64,000 nt of DNA from Bog-473 sp963817735 (GCA_963817735.1 CAWFPP010000016.1:165731-229730); one strand, 5' to 3'. Numbered from the stretch's first letter, positions 1-9,318 are shown. Numbers and translations: made by a program. The notes: generated from the letters alone by a model not told the origin.

Positions 1-239
1 CAAGAACTGCCCGAACATGGGCAGCGGGTCGAGGTCCGGCTCGGGGGCACCCCCATCCGGATCGGGCGCTCCGTCCGGCGCCGGCGCCCCGCCCGCGGGC
101 TCGGGCAGCGGGTCGACGCCGGGCTCCTGACCCCCAGCAGTCCCGACGTCACCACAGAGGAACGGGCGGTGTGGGCCGGGAACGCACTCGGTCCGCGCCG
201 CCCCCCTCTCGGAGGCCCGAGCGGCCGCCGCATACCGCG
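1..239 (-). other. Left-edge region, possible start of an unseen minus-strand gene
   Basis: On the minus strand, the frame through bases 130 to 1 reads as a proline, glycine and aspartate-rich stretch ending in DPLPMFGQFL and is still open at the window edge. An ATG at base 18 could start the next minus-strand gene. A short acidic Pro/Gly-rich leader before a hydrophobic PMFG-type motif resembles the start of actinobacterial DUF2342 zinc-dependent hydrolases, but only a few codons are visible, so this is a guess. The same frame is also open through the shifted part of the WS/DGAT gene, so openness alone proves nothing here. I see no other feature in bases 131-239. Confidence 0.25.
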
Positions 240-1680
240 TTAGGCCGTCGCCCCCCGGGCGTCGAGCGCGCAGGCCACCAGCTCGCCGAGCGCGTCGTCG
301 ATGTGCACCGCCACCTCGTCGAGCTCCGGCAGCAGGCGGCGGCACGCCAGCAGGCCGAAGGAGACCCGCCCGAGATACGAGAAGGCAGTCACATTGAGAC
401 CGATGCCTTCGGCCATGGGACCGACCGGGTAGGTAGCGGCGACACGGCTCCCGGCCAGGAAGAGAGGGACATCGGGCACCCGGACGCTCGACACGGTGAC
501 GTTGAAGGGCGGCCGCATCTTGTCGAAGAGGCGGGCGCCGGCCATGGCGCGGGCCACCCGAGAGGCCAGGGCCGGCACAGCGATCTGGGCCAGGTCGCCC
601 ACGAAGCGTCCCCCGTGCAGCTTCTCCTGCTCCTTGGCCACCCGGGTGGACTCGGAGATGGCGTCGAGCCGGGCCACAGGGTCGTCGACGTCGCTGGCCA
701 GCGACACGAGCATGCCCGACAGCTGGTTCCCGAGCTCCTCCGTCCCGCCCTCTTCGCGCGCCGAGACCGGCACCATCGCCACGAGCGACGCCTCTGCCTC
801 CTCCCGGCGGTCGGCCAACAGGCGGCGCAGCCCGCCGGAGACGCAGGCGAGGATCACATCGTTCACCGTGGCCTCGAACTCCCTGCTCACGAGCTTCACG
901 TCTTCGAGCGGGACGGAGAGGTGGGCGAAGCGCTTGCGGTTCGACACGGCGCCGTTGAACGACGTGCGCGGCGCGGCGAAGAAGCCCGGGGGGGCCTGCT
1001 CCCCGCGGCCCGCCAGCTCGCGATTGTGCATCCCGAGGTCGGCCACCGCCTCCACGCCGGCCTGCAACGCGCTCGAGTGCCGATCCCGGCTGCCGAGCCA
1101 GTGACGAGGCGGCGTGGCGCAGCATCTGCGTGTTGGAGGGCAGCGGTGCGGGGTTCCACTCCGGTGGCAACGCCTGAATGCGCGTCCGCGGCGTCAGGTC
1201 CAAGAACGCAGCGAGCACCGACGCGCCGCTCACTCCGTCGAGGATGGCGTGGTGCACCTTGGCCACCAGGGCGGTGCGCTCCCCCTCGAGCCCTTCGACC
1301 ACGTGCATCTCCCACAGCGGTCGGTCCGGGTCGAGCTGGCGGCTCATGACCCCGGCCACGAAGGCATCGAGCTCGGACTTGCCTCCGGGCGAGGGCAGGC
1401 TGGCCCGGCTCAGGTGGTCGTCGAGGTCGAAGTCCGGGTCATCCACCCAGACCGGGTGGTGCAACCCGAAGGGCACCCGGAGCGCCCGCTGCCGCAGCGG
1501 CGGAATCAGGTGCAGCCGTTGCTGAATGACCCGGCGAATCTGCGCGTAGCGGGTGGACGGCGAGAACAGCGAGCGCGTGCCCTCGGGCGGATCGAGCACC
1601 AGTGCCACGCCGATGTGCATCGGCGTCGTGGGCGTCTCCAGGGAGAGGAAGGCGGCATCCATGCCGACGAGTGATTGCAT
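240..1680 (-). pseudogene. WS/DGAT wax ester synthase/diacylglycerol acyltransferase, one frameshift
   Basis: This is a wax ester synthase/acyl-CoA:diacylglycerol acyltransferase-type enzyme, which makes storage triacylglycerol or wax esters at the membrane. The N-terminal half starts at the ATG ending at 1680, with an AAGGGGG ribosome site just upstream. It carries the catalytic HHAILDGVSG (HHxxxDG) motif around residue 143. The C-terminal half is a WS/DGAT_C (DUF1298) domain with the NVTVSSV and NVTAFSYLG segments, but it lies in another frame. The frames meet near base 1068, where removing one base turns ALERVAG into ALERLQAG and joins the halves into about 480 residues, the normal family length. 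It follows dut with a 35-nt gap and the same orientation. It may be a true pseudogene or an assembly indel. Confidence 0.85.
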
Positions 1681-1715
1681 GAAGACCCCCTTCTTAGCGT
1701 CTCCCCGCCCGCCCG

Positions 1716-2159
1716 TCATGTACCCGTGTGCCCGAAGCCGCCGCTCCCCCGTTGCGAGTCCTCCAGCCCACCCTGGCCCACCGTTTGGAAGTCCGCCTGC
1801 TCGACCCGTACCAGGACCAGCTGCGCCACGCGGTCACCGCGGCGCACCGTGTAGTCGTGTTCGGCGTCATGGTTCACCAGGATCACCCGGATCTCCCCCC
1901 GGTACCCCGAGTCGATCAAGCCGGGGGCGTTGAGACAGGTCAGGCCGTGGCGGGCGGCCAGCCCGCTCCGCGGCAGCACGAGGCCGGCGTACCCGGCCGG
2001 GATGGCGACGGCGATACCCGTAGGGACCACGGCCCGGCCGCCCCGGCACCGCAGCGACACGTCCGTGGTGGCGAGCAGGTCGGCGCCGGCATCGCCCTCC
2101 CGGGCGTAGCCGGGGCGTGGCAGCTCAGGATCGAGCTGCTGCAGGGGCACGGGGAGCAT
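1716..2159 (-). CDS. dut: dUTP diphosphatase
   Basis: It hydrolyses dUTP to dUMP and pyrophosphate, which keeps uracil out of DNA and feeds thymidylate synthesis. It is a cytosolic homotrimer. At 147 aa it is full length, and all five trimeric dUTPase motifs are present: DAGADL (23-28), PRSG (63-66), GLIDSGYRGEI (80-90, with the catalytic Asp and the Tyr that selects against ribose), RGDRVAQL (107-114), and the C-terminal lid RGSGGFGHTG (137-146). It is read toward the WS/DGAT gene and is divergent from orn, whose start is 65 bp away. That short gap must hold both promoters. Confidence 0.97.
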   Translation of the reverse strand: MLPVPLQQLDPELPRPGYAREGDAGADLLATTDVSLRCRGGRAVVPTGIAVAIPAGYAGLVLPRSGLAARHGLTCLNAPGLIDSGYRGEIRVILVNHDAEHDYTVRRGDRVAQLVLVRVEQADFQTVGQGGLEDSQRGSGGFGHTGT

Positions 2160-2224
2160 CGCCGGACATTACAAGGACCGCCACCAGCCTCCCTGCTGTG
2201 CACCGGCCGGTAGCATGCCCGCGG

Positions 2225-2785
2225 ATGCTGGCCTGGATCGATCTCGAGATGACGGGGCTCGATCTGGCGCGCCACACCATCGTCGAGATCGCCTGCCTCA
2301 TCACCGACGACGACCTCGGGCTCATCGCAGAGGGGCCCGACCTGGTGGTGCACGCCTCGCCGGCGCAGCTGGTCGACATGGACGACTTCGTGCGCACCAT
2401 GCACACCCGTTCGGGCCTGCTGGCGGCGATGGAGACTTCGACGCTGACCCTGGCCGACGCCGGGGCCCGGACCCTGGCCTTCCTCAAGTCGCATATCCCC
2501 GAGGCCCGGACCGTCCCCCTGGCCGGGAACTCCATCGGGACGGACCGCCGGTTCCTGGCCGACCAGCTGCCCGAGATCGAGGACTTCCTCAACTATCGCT
2601 CCGTCGACGTGTCCACCATCAAGGAGCTCTGCCGGCGCTGGCTGCCCGAGGTCTACAAGGCGGCTCCCGAGAAGAAGGGGGGACACCGGGCTCTGCAGGA
2701 CATCCGGGAGTCCGTGGCGGAGCTGGCCTACTACCGGACGGCGATCTTCGACCGCGTCCCGGCCACCGAGAAGGAGAGTTCGTGA
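2225..2785 (+). CDS. orn: Oligoribonuclease (DEDDh exonuclease)
   Basis: It degrades 2- to 5-nt RNA fragments, including linear di-GMP, in the last step of mRNA turnover in the cytosol. The protein is 186 aa, a normal length. The DEDDh acidic residues are visible: Asp6 and Glu8 in WIDLEMTG, Asp107 in NSIGTDRRF, and the His154/Asp159 pair in HRALQDIRES. The ATG at 2225 places the first acidic motif five residues from the start, as in known Orn proteins. An upstream in-frame extension is open but does not look coding. The stop codon overlaps the GTG start of the acyl-CoA synthetase by 4 nt, so the two are probably co-transcribed. Confidence 0.96.
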   Translation: MLAWIDLEMTGLDLARHTIVEIACLITDDDLGLIAEGPDLVVHASPAQLVDMDDFVRTMHTRSGLLAAMETSTLTLADAGARTLAFLKSHIPEARTVPLAGNSIGTDRRFLADQLPEIEDFLNYRSVDVSTIKELCRRWLPEVYKAAPEKKGGHRALQDIRESVAELAYYRTAIFDRVPATEKESS

Positions 2786-4584
2786 GCACCACCGGCAAGG
2801 ACGCGCCGTCCATGTCCATCGCCGAGGCCAACGAGCAGCTGACCGGGCCCGGCCAGCTCTTCGAGATGGAGGAACTGACCATCCGCGGCGTGCCCACACG
2901 GACCTGGAAGCACGCGCCGCCCTCGCTGCGCGCCATCATGGACATGTCGCTCGGTCACGGCGACGCCGTCTTCCTCGTCTACGAGGACGAGCGGACGACC
3001 TTCGCCGAGCATTACCGCATCGCCTCCACACTGGCGCACCGCCTGCGCGACACCTTCGGGATTCAGCAGGGCGATCGTGTCGCCATCATCATGCGCAACC
3101 TGCCGGAGTGGGTCATGGCGTTCTGGGGCGCCACCCTGGCCGGCGCCATCGTCGTCCCCCTCAACGCATGGTGGAGCGGCGAGGAGCTGCGCTACGGGCT
3201 CGAGGACTCGGGGTCCAAGGTGGCCTTCGTCGACACGGAGCGGGTCGAGCGGATCCGCCCCTTCCTCGAAGGGCTGTCGTACCTCGGCGCCTTGATCGTG
3301 GCCGACGAGCACCGGACCGAGCCCAAGGCGCCCCTGGCCGTCTACGAGCCCCCGGGTGGCCGGGCGCCGGTGCCCGAATGGCCCTTCCCCCTCGCGCTCG
3401 GCCCCGTGGACGGGACCGCCACGCCGCCAGACCTCACCATCGATCCCGAGGACGACGCCACCATCTTCTACACGTCGGGCACCACCGGCCGTCCCAAGGG
3501 TGCCGTCGGCACCCATCGCAACATGGGCACGAACCTGATGAGCCTCTTCTTCATCAACACCCGCGGCGCCACCCGGTTCGGCTCGCCGCTGGTGCCGACC
3601 GGCGAGAACGAGAAGACGCAGGCAGCCTTCCTCCTCTCCGTGCCGCTGTTCCACGCCACCGGGTGCCACTCCGTCATGGTCTCCAACCTGGCCGCCGGAG
3701 GGAAGCTCGTGATGATGCACCACTTCGAGCCCGATCGGGCGCTCGAGCTCATCGAGCGGGAGAGGATCGGCACGTTCGGCGGGGTGCCGGCCATGGTGAT
3801 GCAGGTGCTCGACTCGCCCAACTTCTCCAAGTACGACACCTCCTCCATCCGGGGTGTCTCCTACGGCGGTGCGCCGGCGCCCCCCGACCTCGTGCGCCGC
3901 ATCCGCGCCGCCTGGCCCATCGGGCAGCCCTCCAACGGCTACGGCCTGACGGAGACCTCGTCGGTCACCTCCATGAACTCCGGGGGCGACTACGTGGCCA
4001 AGCCGGACAGCGTCGGCCCCCCCGTTCCGGTCTGCGACGTGGCGGTGGTGCCGGAGGACTTCTCCGGTGACGAGCCCGACCGCACCATCCCCCGCGGGCC
4101 CGACGTGCGGGGCGAGCTGTGGATCAAGGGGCCCAACGTGGTGCGCGGCTACTGGAACCGCCCCGAGGAAACGGCCAAGACCTTCACCCGGGGCTGGCTG
4201 CACACCGGCGACGTGGCGCAGCTCGACGAGGACAACTTCATCTACATCGTCGACCGGGCCAAGGACATGATCATCCGGGGCGGCGAGAACGTGTACTCCG
4301 TGCAGGTCGAGGCCGCGCTTTTCGAGCACCCAGCCGTGGCCGATTGCGCCGTGATCGGCGTGCCCCATCCCACCCTCGGCGAGGAGGTCGGGGCCGTCGT
4401 CGTCCTGCGCCCGGGAGCCAAGGTGACGGCGGACGAGCTCCGGCTCCACGTCAAGGCCCGCCTGGCCGGCTTCATGGTGCCGACCTACCTCTGGTTCCGC
4501 TCCGAGCCCCTGCCGCGCAACCCACAGGGCAAGGCGCTCAAGCGGGAGTTGCGCGACGAGCTGGTGCCCCCCCGGCCTGAGTAG
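2782..4584 (+). CDS. Acyl-CoA synthetase (AMP-forming), FadD/class I adenylate-forming family
   Basis: It activates a carboxylic acid, probably a fatty acid, with ATP to the acyl-AMP and then the CoA thioester. The 600-residue protein has the phosphate-binding loop FYTSGTTGRPKGA (about 228-240), the ATP-contact motif YGLTETSS, the HTGDVA motif near 474, the linker-hinge region DRAKDMIIRGGENVY ending near 503, and the catalytic-lysine tail GKALKREL near 582. The GTG start at 2782 overlaps the orn stop (GTGA). The substrate cannot be read from the sequence. The long hydrophilic N-terminus and the wide open cleft segment NAWWSGEEL are typical of actinobacterial fatty-acyl or aryl-CoA ligases. 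Confidence 0.9.
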   Translation: MSTTGKDAPSMSIAEANEQLTGPGQLFEMEELTIRGVPTRTWKHAPPSLRAIMDMSLGHGDAVFLVYEDERTTFAEHYRIASTLAHRLRDTFGIQQGDRVAIIMRNLPEWVMAFWGATLAGAIVVPLNAWWSGEELRYGLEDSGSKVAFVDTERVERIRPFLEGLSYLGALIVADEHRTEPKAPLAVYEPPGGRAPVPEWPFPLALGPVDGTATPPDLTIDPEDDATIFYTSGTTGRPKGAVGTHRNMGTNLMSLFFINTRGATRFGSPLVPTGENEKTQAAFLLSVPLFHATGCHSVMVSNLAAGGKLVMMHHFEPDRALELIERERIGTFGGVPAMVMQVLDSPNFSKYDTSSIRGVSYGGAPAPPDLVRRIRAAWPIGQPSNGYGLTETSSVTSMNSGGDYVAKPDSVGPPVPVCDVAVVPEDFSGDEPDRTIPRGPDVRGELWIKGPNVVRGYWNRPEETAKTFTRGWLHTGDVAQLDEDNFIYIVDRAKDMIIRGGENVYSVQVEAALFEHPAVADCAVIGVPHPTLGEEVGAVVVLRPGAKVTADELRLHVKARLAGFMVPTYLWFRSEPLPRNPQGKALKRELRDELVPPRPE

Positions 4585-4616
4585 GAGCATCGGGTGACGG
4601 TCGCCCGGACGCGCAC

Positions 4617-4639
4617 GTGCCGGCCACGAGGGCCGGCAC
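4617..4639. terminator. Hairpin between convergent genes
   Basis: A perfect 9-bp stem, GTGCCGGCC and GGCCGGCAC, encloses a 5-nt loop. It sits in the 97-bp gap between the convergent acyl-CoA synthetase and peroxiredoxin genes and may terminate both. There is no T-run on either side, so it would be an actinobacterial-type stem-only terminator. Confidence 0.5.
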
Positions 4640-4681
4640 ATGCCGCGGTTCACTCCCGGCGTCCCGGGCGAACGGGTGTCC

Positions 4682-5317
4682 TCAGCGGTTGGGCTGGGGC
4701 GTCACCCGCAGGTAGGGCTTCAGGGCCTTCCAGCCCTTGGGGAAGCGGTCCTTGGCCTCGTCGTCGCTCAGCGCCGGCACGATGATGACGTCCTCACCCT
4801 CGGTCCAGTTGACCGGCGTGGCCACCTTGTAGTCGGCCGTCAGCTGCAACGAGTCGAGCACGCGCAGGATCTCGTCCACGTTGCGCCCGGTCGACGCCGG
4901 GTAGGTCAGCGTCAGCTTGACCTTCTTGTCCGGCCCGATGATGAACACCGAGCGGACCGTCAGCGTGTCGTTCGCGTTGGGGTGGATCATGTCGTAGAGG
5001 TCCGCCACCTTGCGGTCCTCGTCGCCGATCAGCGGGAAGGAGAGGGCCGAGCCCTGCGTCTCCTCGATGTCGCCGGCCCAGCCCTTGTGGGACTCGACCG
5101 AGTCGACCGAGAGGCCGATGAGCTTGGCGTTCCGCTTGTCGAACTCGGGCTTGGCCTTGGAGAACGCCCCGAGCTCGGTCGTGCAGACGGGGGTGAAGTC
5201 CTTGGGGTGGGAGAACAGGATCCCCCAGCTGTCGCCCAGCCAGTCATGGAAGCTGATCGTGCCTTCGGTGGTGTCCGCCGTGAAGTCGGGAGCGGTGTCC
5301 CCGAGTCGTACTGCCAT
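4682..5317 (-). CDS. 1-Cys peroxiredoxin (Prx6/AhpC-TSA family)
   Basis: It reduces hydrogen peroxide and organic peroxides in the cytosol. The 211-residue protein has the peroxidatic motif FTPVCTTE with Cys45 and no obvious resolving cysteine. It also has the long C-terminal 1-cysPrx_C extension (TPVNWTEGEDVIIVP) that marks the Prx6 subfamily. The ATG ending at 5317 is preceded by a perfect AGGAGG ribosome site 6 nt away, so the start is secure. A 190-bp divergent gap separates it from the enoyl-CoA hydratase. A small imperfect dyad, ATGA-ttgg-TCAT, near 5391-5402 in that gap could be a regulatory site, but this is weak. Confidence 0.95.
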   Translation of the reverse strand: MAVRLGDTAPDFTADTTEGTISFHDWLGDSWGILFSHPKDFTPVCTTELGAFSKAKPEFDKRNAKLIGLSVDSVESHKGWAGDIEETQGSALSFPLIGDEDRKVADLYDMIHPNANDTLTVRSVFIIGPDKKVKLTLTYPASTGRNVDEILRVLDSLQLTADYKVATPVNWTEGEDVIIVPALSDDEAKDRFPKGWKALKPYLRVTPQPNR

Positions 5318-5506
5318 TGTGTTCCTCCTGAAATGGTGAAGGTCCGTTGATGCGGACAGTGACCTTACCGGCTGCCCCAGCAATTGTCGACATGATTGGT
5401 CATATTTCCCCTCGCGATGCCCCGAACCCCGAAAAGGCCCCTTCACCTGGGAACCAGTGCCGACCGGCTTTGCAGGCACCCCGCTGGGCCGTGCGAGAAT
5501 GCCTGC

Positions 5507-6334
5507 GTGAGTCCCGAGCCCGCGGCAGACGAGCCCTCCCCGGGGTCGTACCGGCCGTACCGGGACGACGCGCTGATCCTCGAGCACGACGGCCCCGTGA
5601 CGGTGATCACGATCAACCGTCCCGAGCGCCGCAACGCCGTGGACAGCGTCTGCGCCGACCAGCTGCGGGAGGCCTTCGAGGCCTTCGACGGGGACGACGA
5701 CCGCGCCGTGGCCGTGCTGACCGGGGCGGACGGGACGTTCTGCGCCGGCGCCGACCTCAAGGCCGTGGCCGAGGGTGACCGCCGGCCCATCCCCGACGAG
5801 GGCCCGGGGCCGATGGGTCCCACCCGGCTCACGCTGGGCAAGCCCGTCATCGCCGCCGTGGAGGGCTACGCCGTGGCCGGTGGCATCGAGCTGGCGCTGT
5901 GGTGCGACCTGCGCATCGCCGCCGAGGACGCGATCTTCGGGGTGTTCTGCCGCCGCTTCGGGGTGCCGCTGTGCGATCTGGGCACCGTGCGGCTCCCTCG
6001 GCTCATCGGACACGGGCGGGCCATGGACCTCATCCTGACCGGACGGGCCGTCCCCGCCCCCGAGGCGCTCGCCATGGGGCTGGCCACCCGTGTCGTCCCC
6101 CGGGGCGAGGCGCGCGCCGCCGCCGTCGCGTTGGCGCACCAGCTGGCCGCGCTGCCCCAGACCTGCCTGCGCTCGGACCGCATGAGCGCGCTCGAGCAGT
6201 GGGGCCTGACCGAGGAGGAGGCCGCCGTCGGGGAGGCCCGCCGGGGGCGCGCCGTCGTCAGCAGCGGGGAGACGCTCCAAGGAGCGCTGCGCTTTGCGGG
6301 AGGTGCCGGCCGTCGTGGCGCTGCGCTCGACTGA
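5507..6334 (+). CDS. Enoyl-CoA hydratase/isomerase family protein (crotonase)
   Basis: It belongs to the crotonase fold family, which acts on acyl-CoA thioesters by hydration or isomerisation, most often in beta-oxidation. The 275-residue protein has the CoA-binding and oxyanion-hole segments TFCAGADLKA and AVAGGIELAL, and the INRPERRNAV start typical of the family. The GTG at 5507 was chosen because it precedes the conserved first strand, while the open upstream frame has a non-coding look. The glutamate pair of classical hydratases is not evident in the second active-site loop (CDLGTVRLP), so the reaction may not be simple hydration. The end overlaps the HAD phosphatase start by about 41 nt. 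Confidence 0.85.
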   Translation: MSPEPAADEPSPGSYRPYRDDALILEHDGPVTVITINRPERRNAVDSVCADQLREAFEAFDGDDDRAVAVLTGADGTFCAGADLKAVAEGDRRPIPDEGPGPMGPTRLTLGKPVIAAVEGYAVAGGIELALWCDLRIAAEDAIFGVFCRRFGVPLCDLGTVRLPRLIGHGRAMDLILTGRAVPAPEALAMGLATRVVPRGEARAAAVALAHQLAALPQTCLRSDRMSALEQWGLTEEEAAVGEARRGRAVVSSGETLQGALRFAGGAGRRGAALD

Positions 6335-7052
6335 CGACACCGCCGGCGGGCAGGAGCCGCCGGTCCGGCCGACCGTGGTCGCCGCCTTCGACTTCGACGG
6401 CACGCTGACGCAGGGCGGCAGCGTGTTCCCGTTCCTCGTCAGCCTGCGCGGCGTCTGGCCCGTTCTGCGCGCCGTCCTGCGCCTCTCCCCCGCGCTCATC
6501 CGTGCCGCCATCACCGGCGGCACGGCCGCCGACGAGGTCAAGGAGAAGCTGTTCACGCGCCTGCTCGGCGGCCTGTCCGTGACCGAGCTCAACCGACGCT
6601 CGGCCGTCTTCGCCCACCGCCACCTGCAGCGGCATCTGCGCGCCGACACCCGCCGCCGGCTCGAGTGGCACCAACGCCAGGGGCACTACACGGTCGTCGT
6701 CTCGGCGTCCCCCGAGTGCTACGTCAGCCCGTCGGGTGAGGAGCTGGGCGTCGACGGCGTCGTGGCCACGCGCCTGGCCGTCGGTGGGGGCGGGCTGCTC
6801 ACCGGCGGCTACGAGGGGAAGAACTGCCGAGGAGCGGAGAAGTACGCCCGGCTGGTGGTCCACCTGCGCGCCCGCGGCCTGCTTTCGAGCAACGGTGGCG
6901 AGCAGCCGGTGTTGTGGGCCTACGGCAACAGCCGCGGTGATCTGCGCCTGCTCGGCGCGGCGGACCACGGCGTGGACGCCGGGCGACTGGGCCCCCTCGG
7001 GAGACTGCGGCGGTTCCCGCGGCTGTCCGCGGTGTCGGAAACGGCCGGGTGA
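6294..7052 (+). CDS. HAD-superfamily phosphatase, subfamily IB (SerB-like)
   Basis: It is a predicted Mg-dependent phosphomonoesterase of the HAD-IB (phosphoserine phosphatase-like) group. The nucleophile motif is AFDFDGTLT (Asp33, Asp35), motif II is VVVSASPE (Ser137), and the acidic motif is GNSRGDLRLL (Asp216). A helical cap insert lies between motifs I and II. The TTG start at 6294 gives 252 residues; GTG codons at 6303 and 6315 are equally possible and would shorten the overlap with the preceding crotonase gene. This subfamily includes phosphatases for phosphoserine, phosphorylated lipids and polyprenyl intermediates; the substrate here is unknown. Confidence 0.85.
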   Translation: MREVPAVVALRSTDDTAGGQEPPVRPTVVAAFDFDGTLTQGGSVFPFLVSLRGVWPVLRAVLRLSPALIRAAITGGTAADEVKEKLFTRLLGGLSVTELNRRSAVFAHRHLQRHLRADTRRRLEWHQRQGHYTVVVSASPECYVSPSGEELGVDGVVATRLAVGGGGLLTGGYEGKNCRGAEKYARLVVHLRARGLLSSNGGEQPVLWAYGNSRGDLRLLGAADHGVDAGRLGPLGRLRRFPRLSAVSETAG

Positions 7053-7057
7053 CCGGC

Positions 7058-9235
7058 TCAGCCCGGGGTGGCGGCGATGCCGACGGCATGGCCTGAATAG
7101 CCGGGCACGGCGGTGGCGATGTCCCCGAAGTAGGGCGCGTCGCCGAAGGCGAAGGCCTGGCCACTGGCGTTGACCGCGTCGAACCCGTGCCCGCTGAGGT
7201 CGGGGATGAGCCCGGTCATGGGGCTCCGCAGGGTCGCGAGCCCCGGCGAGGCGGCCGAGAGCGCGACCGGGGGGGCGTCGCCGAAGGCGTGCGGCGTGCC
7301 GTTGGCCTCGAGCATCCAGTAGCCGCCGCCGTCGGGCGTGGGCGCCACGCCCACAATGGGCGTGGGCGGCGGCGTGGAGCCGAGCGACCCATGGAACCCG
7401 GCGTCGCCGAAGGCGAAGAGGCCGCCGTCCGACGCGATCAGCCAGTAGCCACCCCCGTCGTGGGTGGGCACCATGCCGATCACCGGCTGGTTGAGCTGCA
7501 AGCTGCCCGTGCTCCCGTAGAACTGGGCGTCGCCGTAGGCGAAGATGCCGCCGTCCGAGGCCACCAGCCAGTAGCCGCCGCCGTCGGGGGTGACCGCCAT
7601 GCCCACCATGGGCTTGTTCAAGCGGATGCTTCCCGTGCTGCCGTGGAACTGCGCGTCACCGAAACTGAACACGCCGCCGTCGCTCGCCACCTCCCAGTAT
7701 CCCGCGGCGTCGTGCGTGGACGCGATGGCGACCACGGGCCGGTTGAGCCGCATGCTGCCCGTGCTCCCGTAGAACTGCGCGTTGCCGAAGCTGAAGACCC
7801 CGCCGTCGGACGCGTTGATCCAGTAGCCGCCGACCCCGCCGCTCGAGCCGTCGACCGAGCTCGCACCGCCCGGCAGGCTGCCCAGCGTGGCGGGCCCGTA
7901 GTAGTGGCTCACGATCTGCTGGAACGTCCAGTTGCTGTCGCCGTTGTCCGCACCGATGGCGTAGCCCAGCGCGCCCCACTGTCCCATGCCGATGCCGTGA
8001 CCCCAACCCTGCCCGGTGATGGACAGCTCCCCACCGCTGGTCGAGTTCACGGTGAAGAGATCCGAGTTCAGGCCGAGGTCGACGTAGAACTCCGTCCCGG
8101 GGATGGTGATGGTCTGGGCGCTCCCCATGATCGTGATGGTGTCGACCCGGCCGTGGGGGAAGTCAGAGGGATGGCCCGGATCAGATGTCGATGCCGGAAG
8201 GCCCTCGAAGGTGCCGATCTGAGGCCATGCGTTCTGCACGGCCGCATAGCTGACCGAGGTCGTCCAGTTGTGATTGGGGTTCAGGCAGTCGGTGGACGTG
8301 ACACACACTGCGTCGCCGTCGTCGGGGACAGCGGTGAAGGGTGACTCCTGGTTGGCGCTCGAGGTGTACCCGCCCGTCGAGGCGGAGTACTCGGTCGTGG
8401 CGATCTGGCCGGACGGCATGATCATCACCTGGCCGGCGGTGTCGTTGGCCGCCGCGACGCTCGCCGGCGTCTCGTACTGCGTACCCCGGTACGTCTGGCA
8501 GGTGAGGTCACACGTGTCGGCATACCCGCCGTACCCGCCGAGGTTGGCCAGGACATAGGAGCGGACGGCCACGGCCTGGGCCTCGAGCTCCTGGAAGCCC
8601 CAGTCCATGCCCTGCGGTCCGGCGCCGCCCAGGCTGGCCCAGGTCGACGGCGACTCTCCTGGGACCGTGTCGGCCACGTACTGCTCGAGCGGCAGCGTGT
8701 TGACCGACCTGGCCTGACCGAGCGAGTTGTAGACCGCCGTCAACGTGCCGTGCACCGTCGGGCTCCCGTCGGCCACGCACAGGGTCAGCAACCCGCCGAT
8801 GGGCGACGCCGTGGGCTCGCTCTGGTTCGTCGCCACTGCGGCCCAGGGGCCGGCGCAGCCCGGGCCGGTGTCGACCTCCCACGTCGTGCCGGTCTGGTGG
8901 AAGCGGACGGCGAGAACGCCACCCGGCGGCGCCCCGGGCGCGCCGACCGCGCCGCCCGACGCCGCCACGATCATGTCGAAACCGTCGTTCTCCATCATGT
9001 CGATGCGCACGTCGGTGCTGTCGCCGGGCAGGGCGTGCGCTTCCGACGCGTTGCTCTCGGCCGGGACGGAGGCCCGGTCCGGCGCGTCGAGGCCGGCCGC
9101 CGCCGCGGAGGCCAGGCCGAGCAGCGCGGTGGGCACTGCCAATGCAGTCGAGAGGAAGAGCACGCCGACGGCCGTGGCGAAGGGCCGACGCGGCGGACGG
9201 GGGCGCGCCACAAGGTTTCGGGCCAACACGATCAC
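7058..9235 (-). CDS. Secreted SpoIID/LytB-domain protein with six C-terminal 42-residue repeats
   Basis: It is a 725-residue exported protein. An Arg/Pro-rich N-terminus precedes a hydrophobic segment (about 18-47) that would act as a signal peptide or anchor. A SpoIID domain follows: LPLEQYVADTVPGE near 179, AQAVAVRSYVL, and GQGWGHGIGMGQWGALGYA near 408. SpoIID proteins bind or cleave peptidoglycan glycan strands stripped of peptide. The C-terminus (470-725) is six copies of a module beginning GYWLVASDGG. The same module ends the protein at 13699, so both probably bind a common surface ligand or each other. It is convergent with the HAD gene and divergent from a GT4 gene. The start is GTG. 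Confidence 0.85.
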   Translation of the reverse strand: MIVLARNLVARPRPPRRPFATAVGVLFLSTALAVPTALLGLASAAAAGLDAPDRASVPAESNASEAHALPGDSTDVRIDMMENDGFDMIVAASGGAVGAPGAPPGGVLAVRFHQTGTTWEVDTGPGCAGPWAAVATNQSEPTASPIGGLLTLCVADGSPTVHGTLTAVYNSLGQARSVNTLPLEQYVADTVPGESPSTWASLGGAGPQGMDWGFQELEAQAVAVRSYVLANLGGYGGYADTCDLTCQTYRGTQYETPASVAAANDTAGQVMIMPSGQIATTEYSASTGGYTSSANQESPFTAVPDDGDAVCVTSTDCLNPNHNWTTSVSYAAVQNAWPQIGTFEGLPASTSDPGHPSDFPHGRVDTITIMGSAQTITIPGTEFYVDLGLNSDLFTVNSTSGGELSITGQGWGHGIGMGQWGALGYAIGADNGDSNWTFQQIVSHYYGPATLGSLPGGASSVDGSSGGVGGYWINASDGGVFSFGNAQFYGSTGSMRLNRPVVAIASTHDAAGYWEVASDGGVFSFGDAQFHGSTGSIRLNKPMVGMAVTPDGGGYWLVASDGGIFAYGDAQFYGSTGSLQLNQPVIGMVPTHDGGGYWLIASDGGLFAFGDAGFHGSLGSTPPPTPIVGVAPTPDGGGYWMLEANGTPHAFGDAPPVALSAASPGLATLRSPMTGLIPDLSGHGFDAVNASGQAFAFGDAPYFGDIATAVPGYSGHAVGIAATPG
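7061..7828 (-). repeat. Six tandem copies of a ~42-residue (126-nt) module
   Basis: The last 256 residues of the SpoIID protein are six copies of a module with the pattern GYW.VASDGG.FSFGDA, .FYGSTGS..LN.P and V.GMA.TPDG. The first four copies are 42 residues each and closely similar; the fifth and sixth are 45 and 43 residues and diverged. Six short, beta-rich, Gly/Trp-containing repeats are compatible with a six-bladed propeller. That is an inference from spacing only. Confidence 0.85.
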
Positions 9236-9318
9236 CCAAGGCTACCGGCGCGACCTGGGCGAATTGGTGCATGGCAACGGCCAAGGAGGTGCGCGACGCG
9301 CCGGTACACTGCACGGCC

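Noticed and set aside
171..1349. 392-residue plus-strand ORF at the left edge
   Set aside because: It is opposite both halves of the WS/DGAT gene and is Arg/His/Gly-rich with no family motif.
2731..4653. 640-residue minus-strand ORF opposite the acyl-CoA synthetase
   Set aside because: It is antisense to a complete acyl-CoA synthetase with all motifs; the composition is a codon-position shadow.
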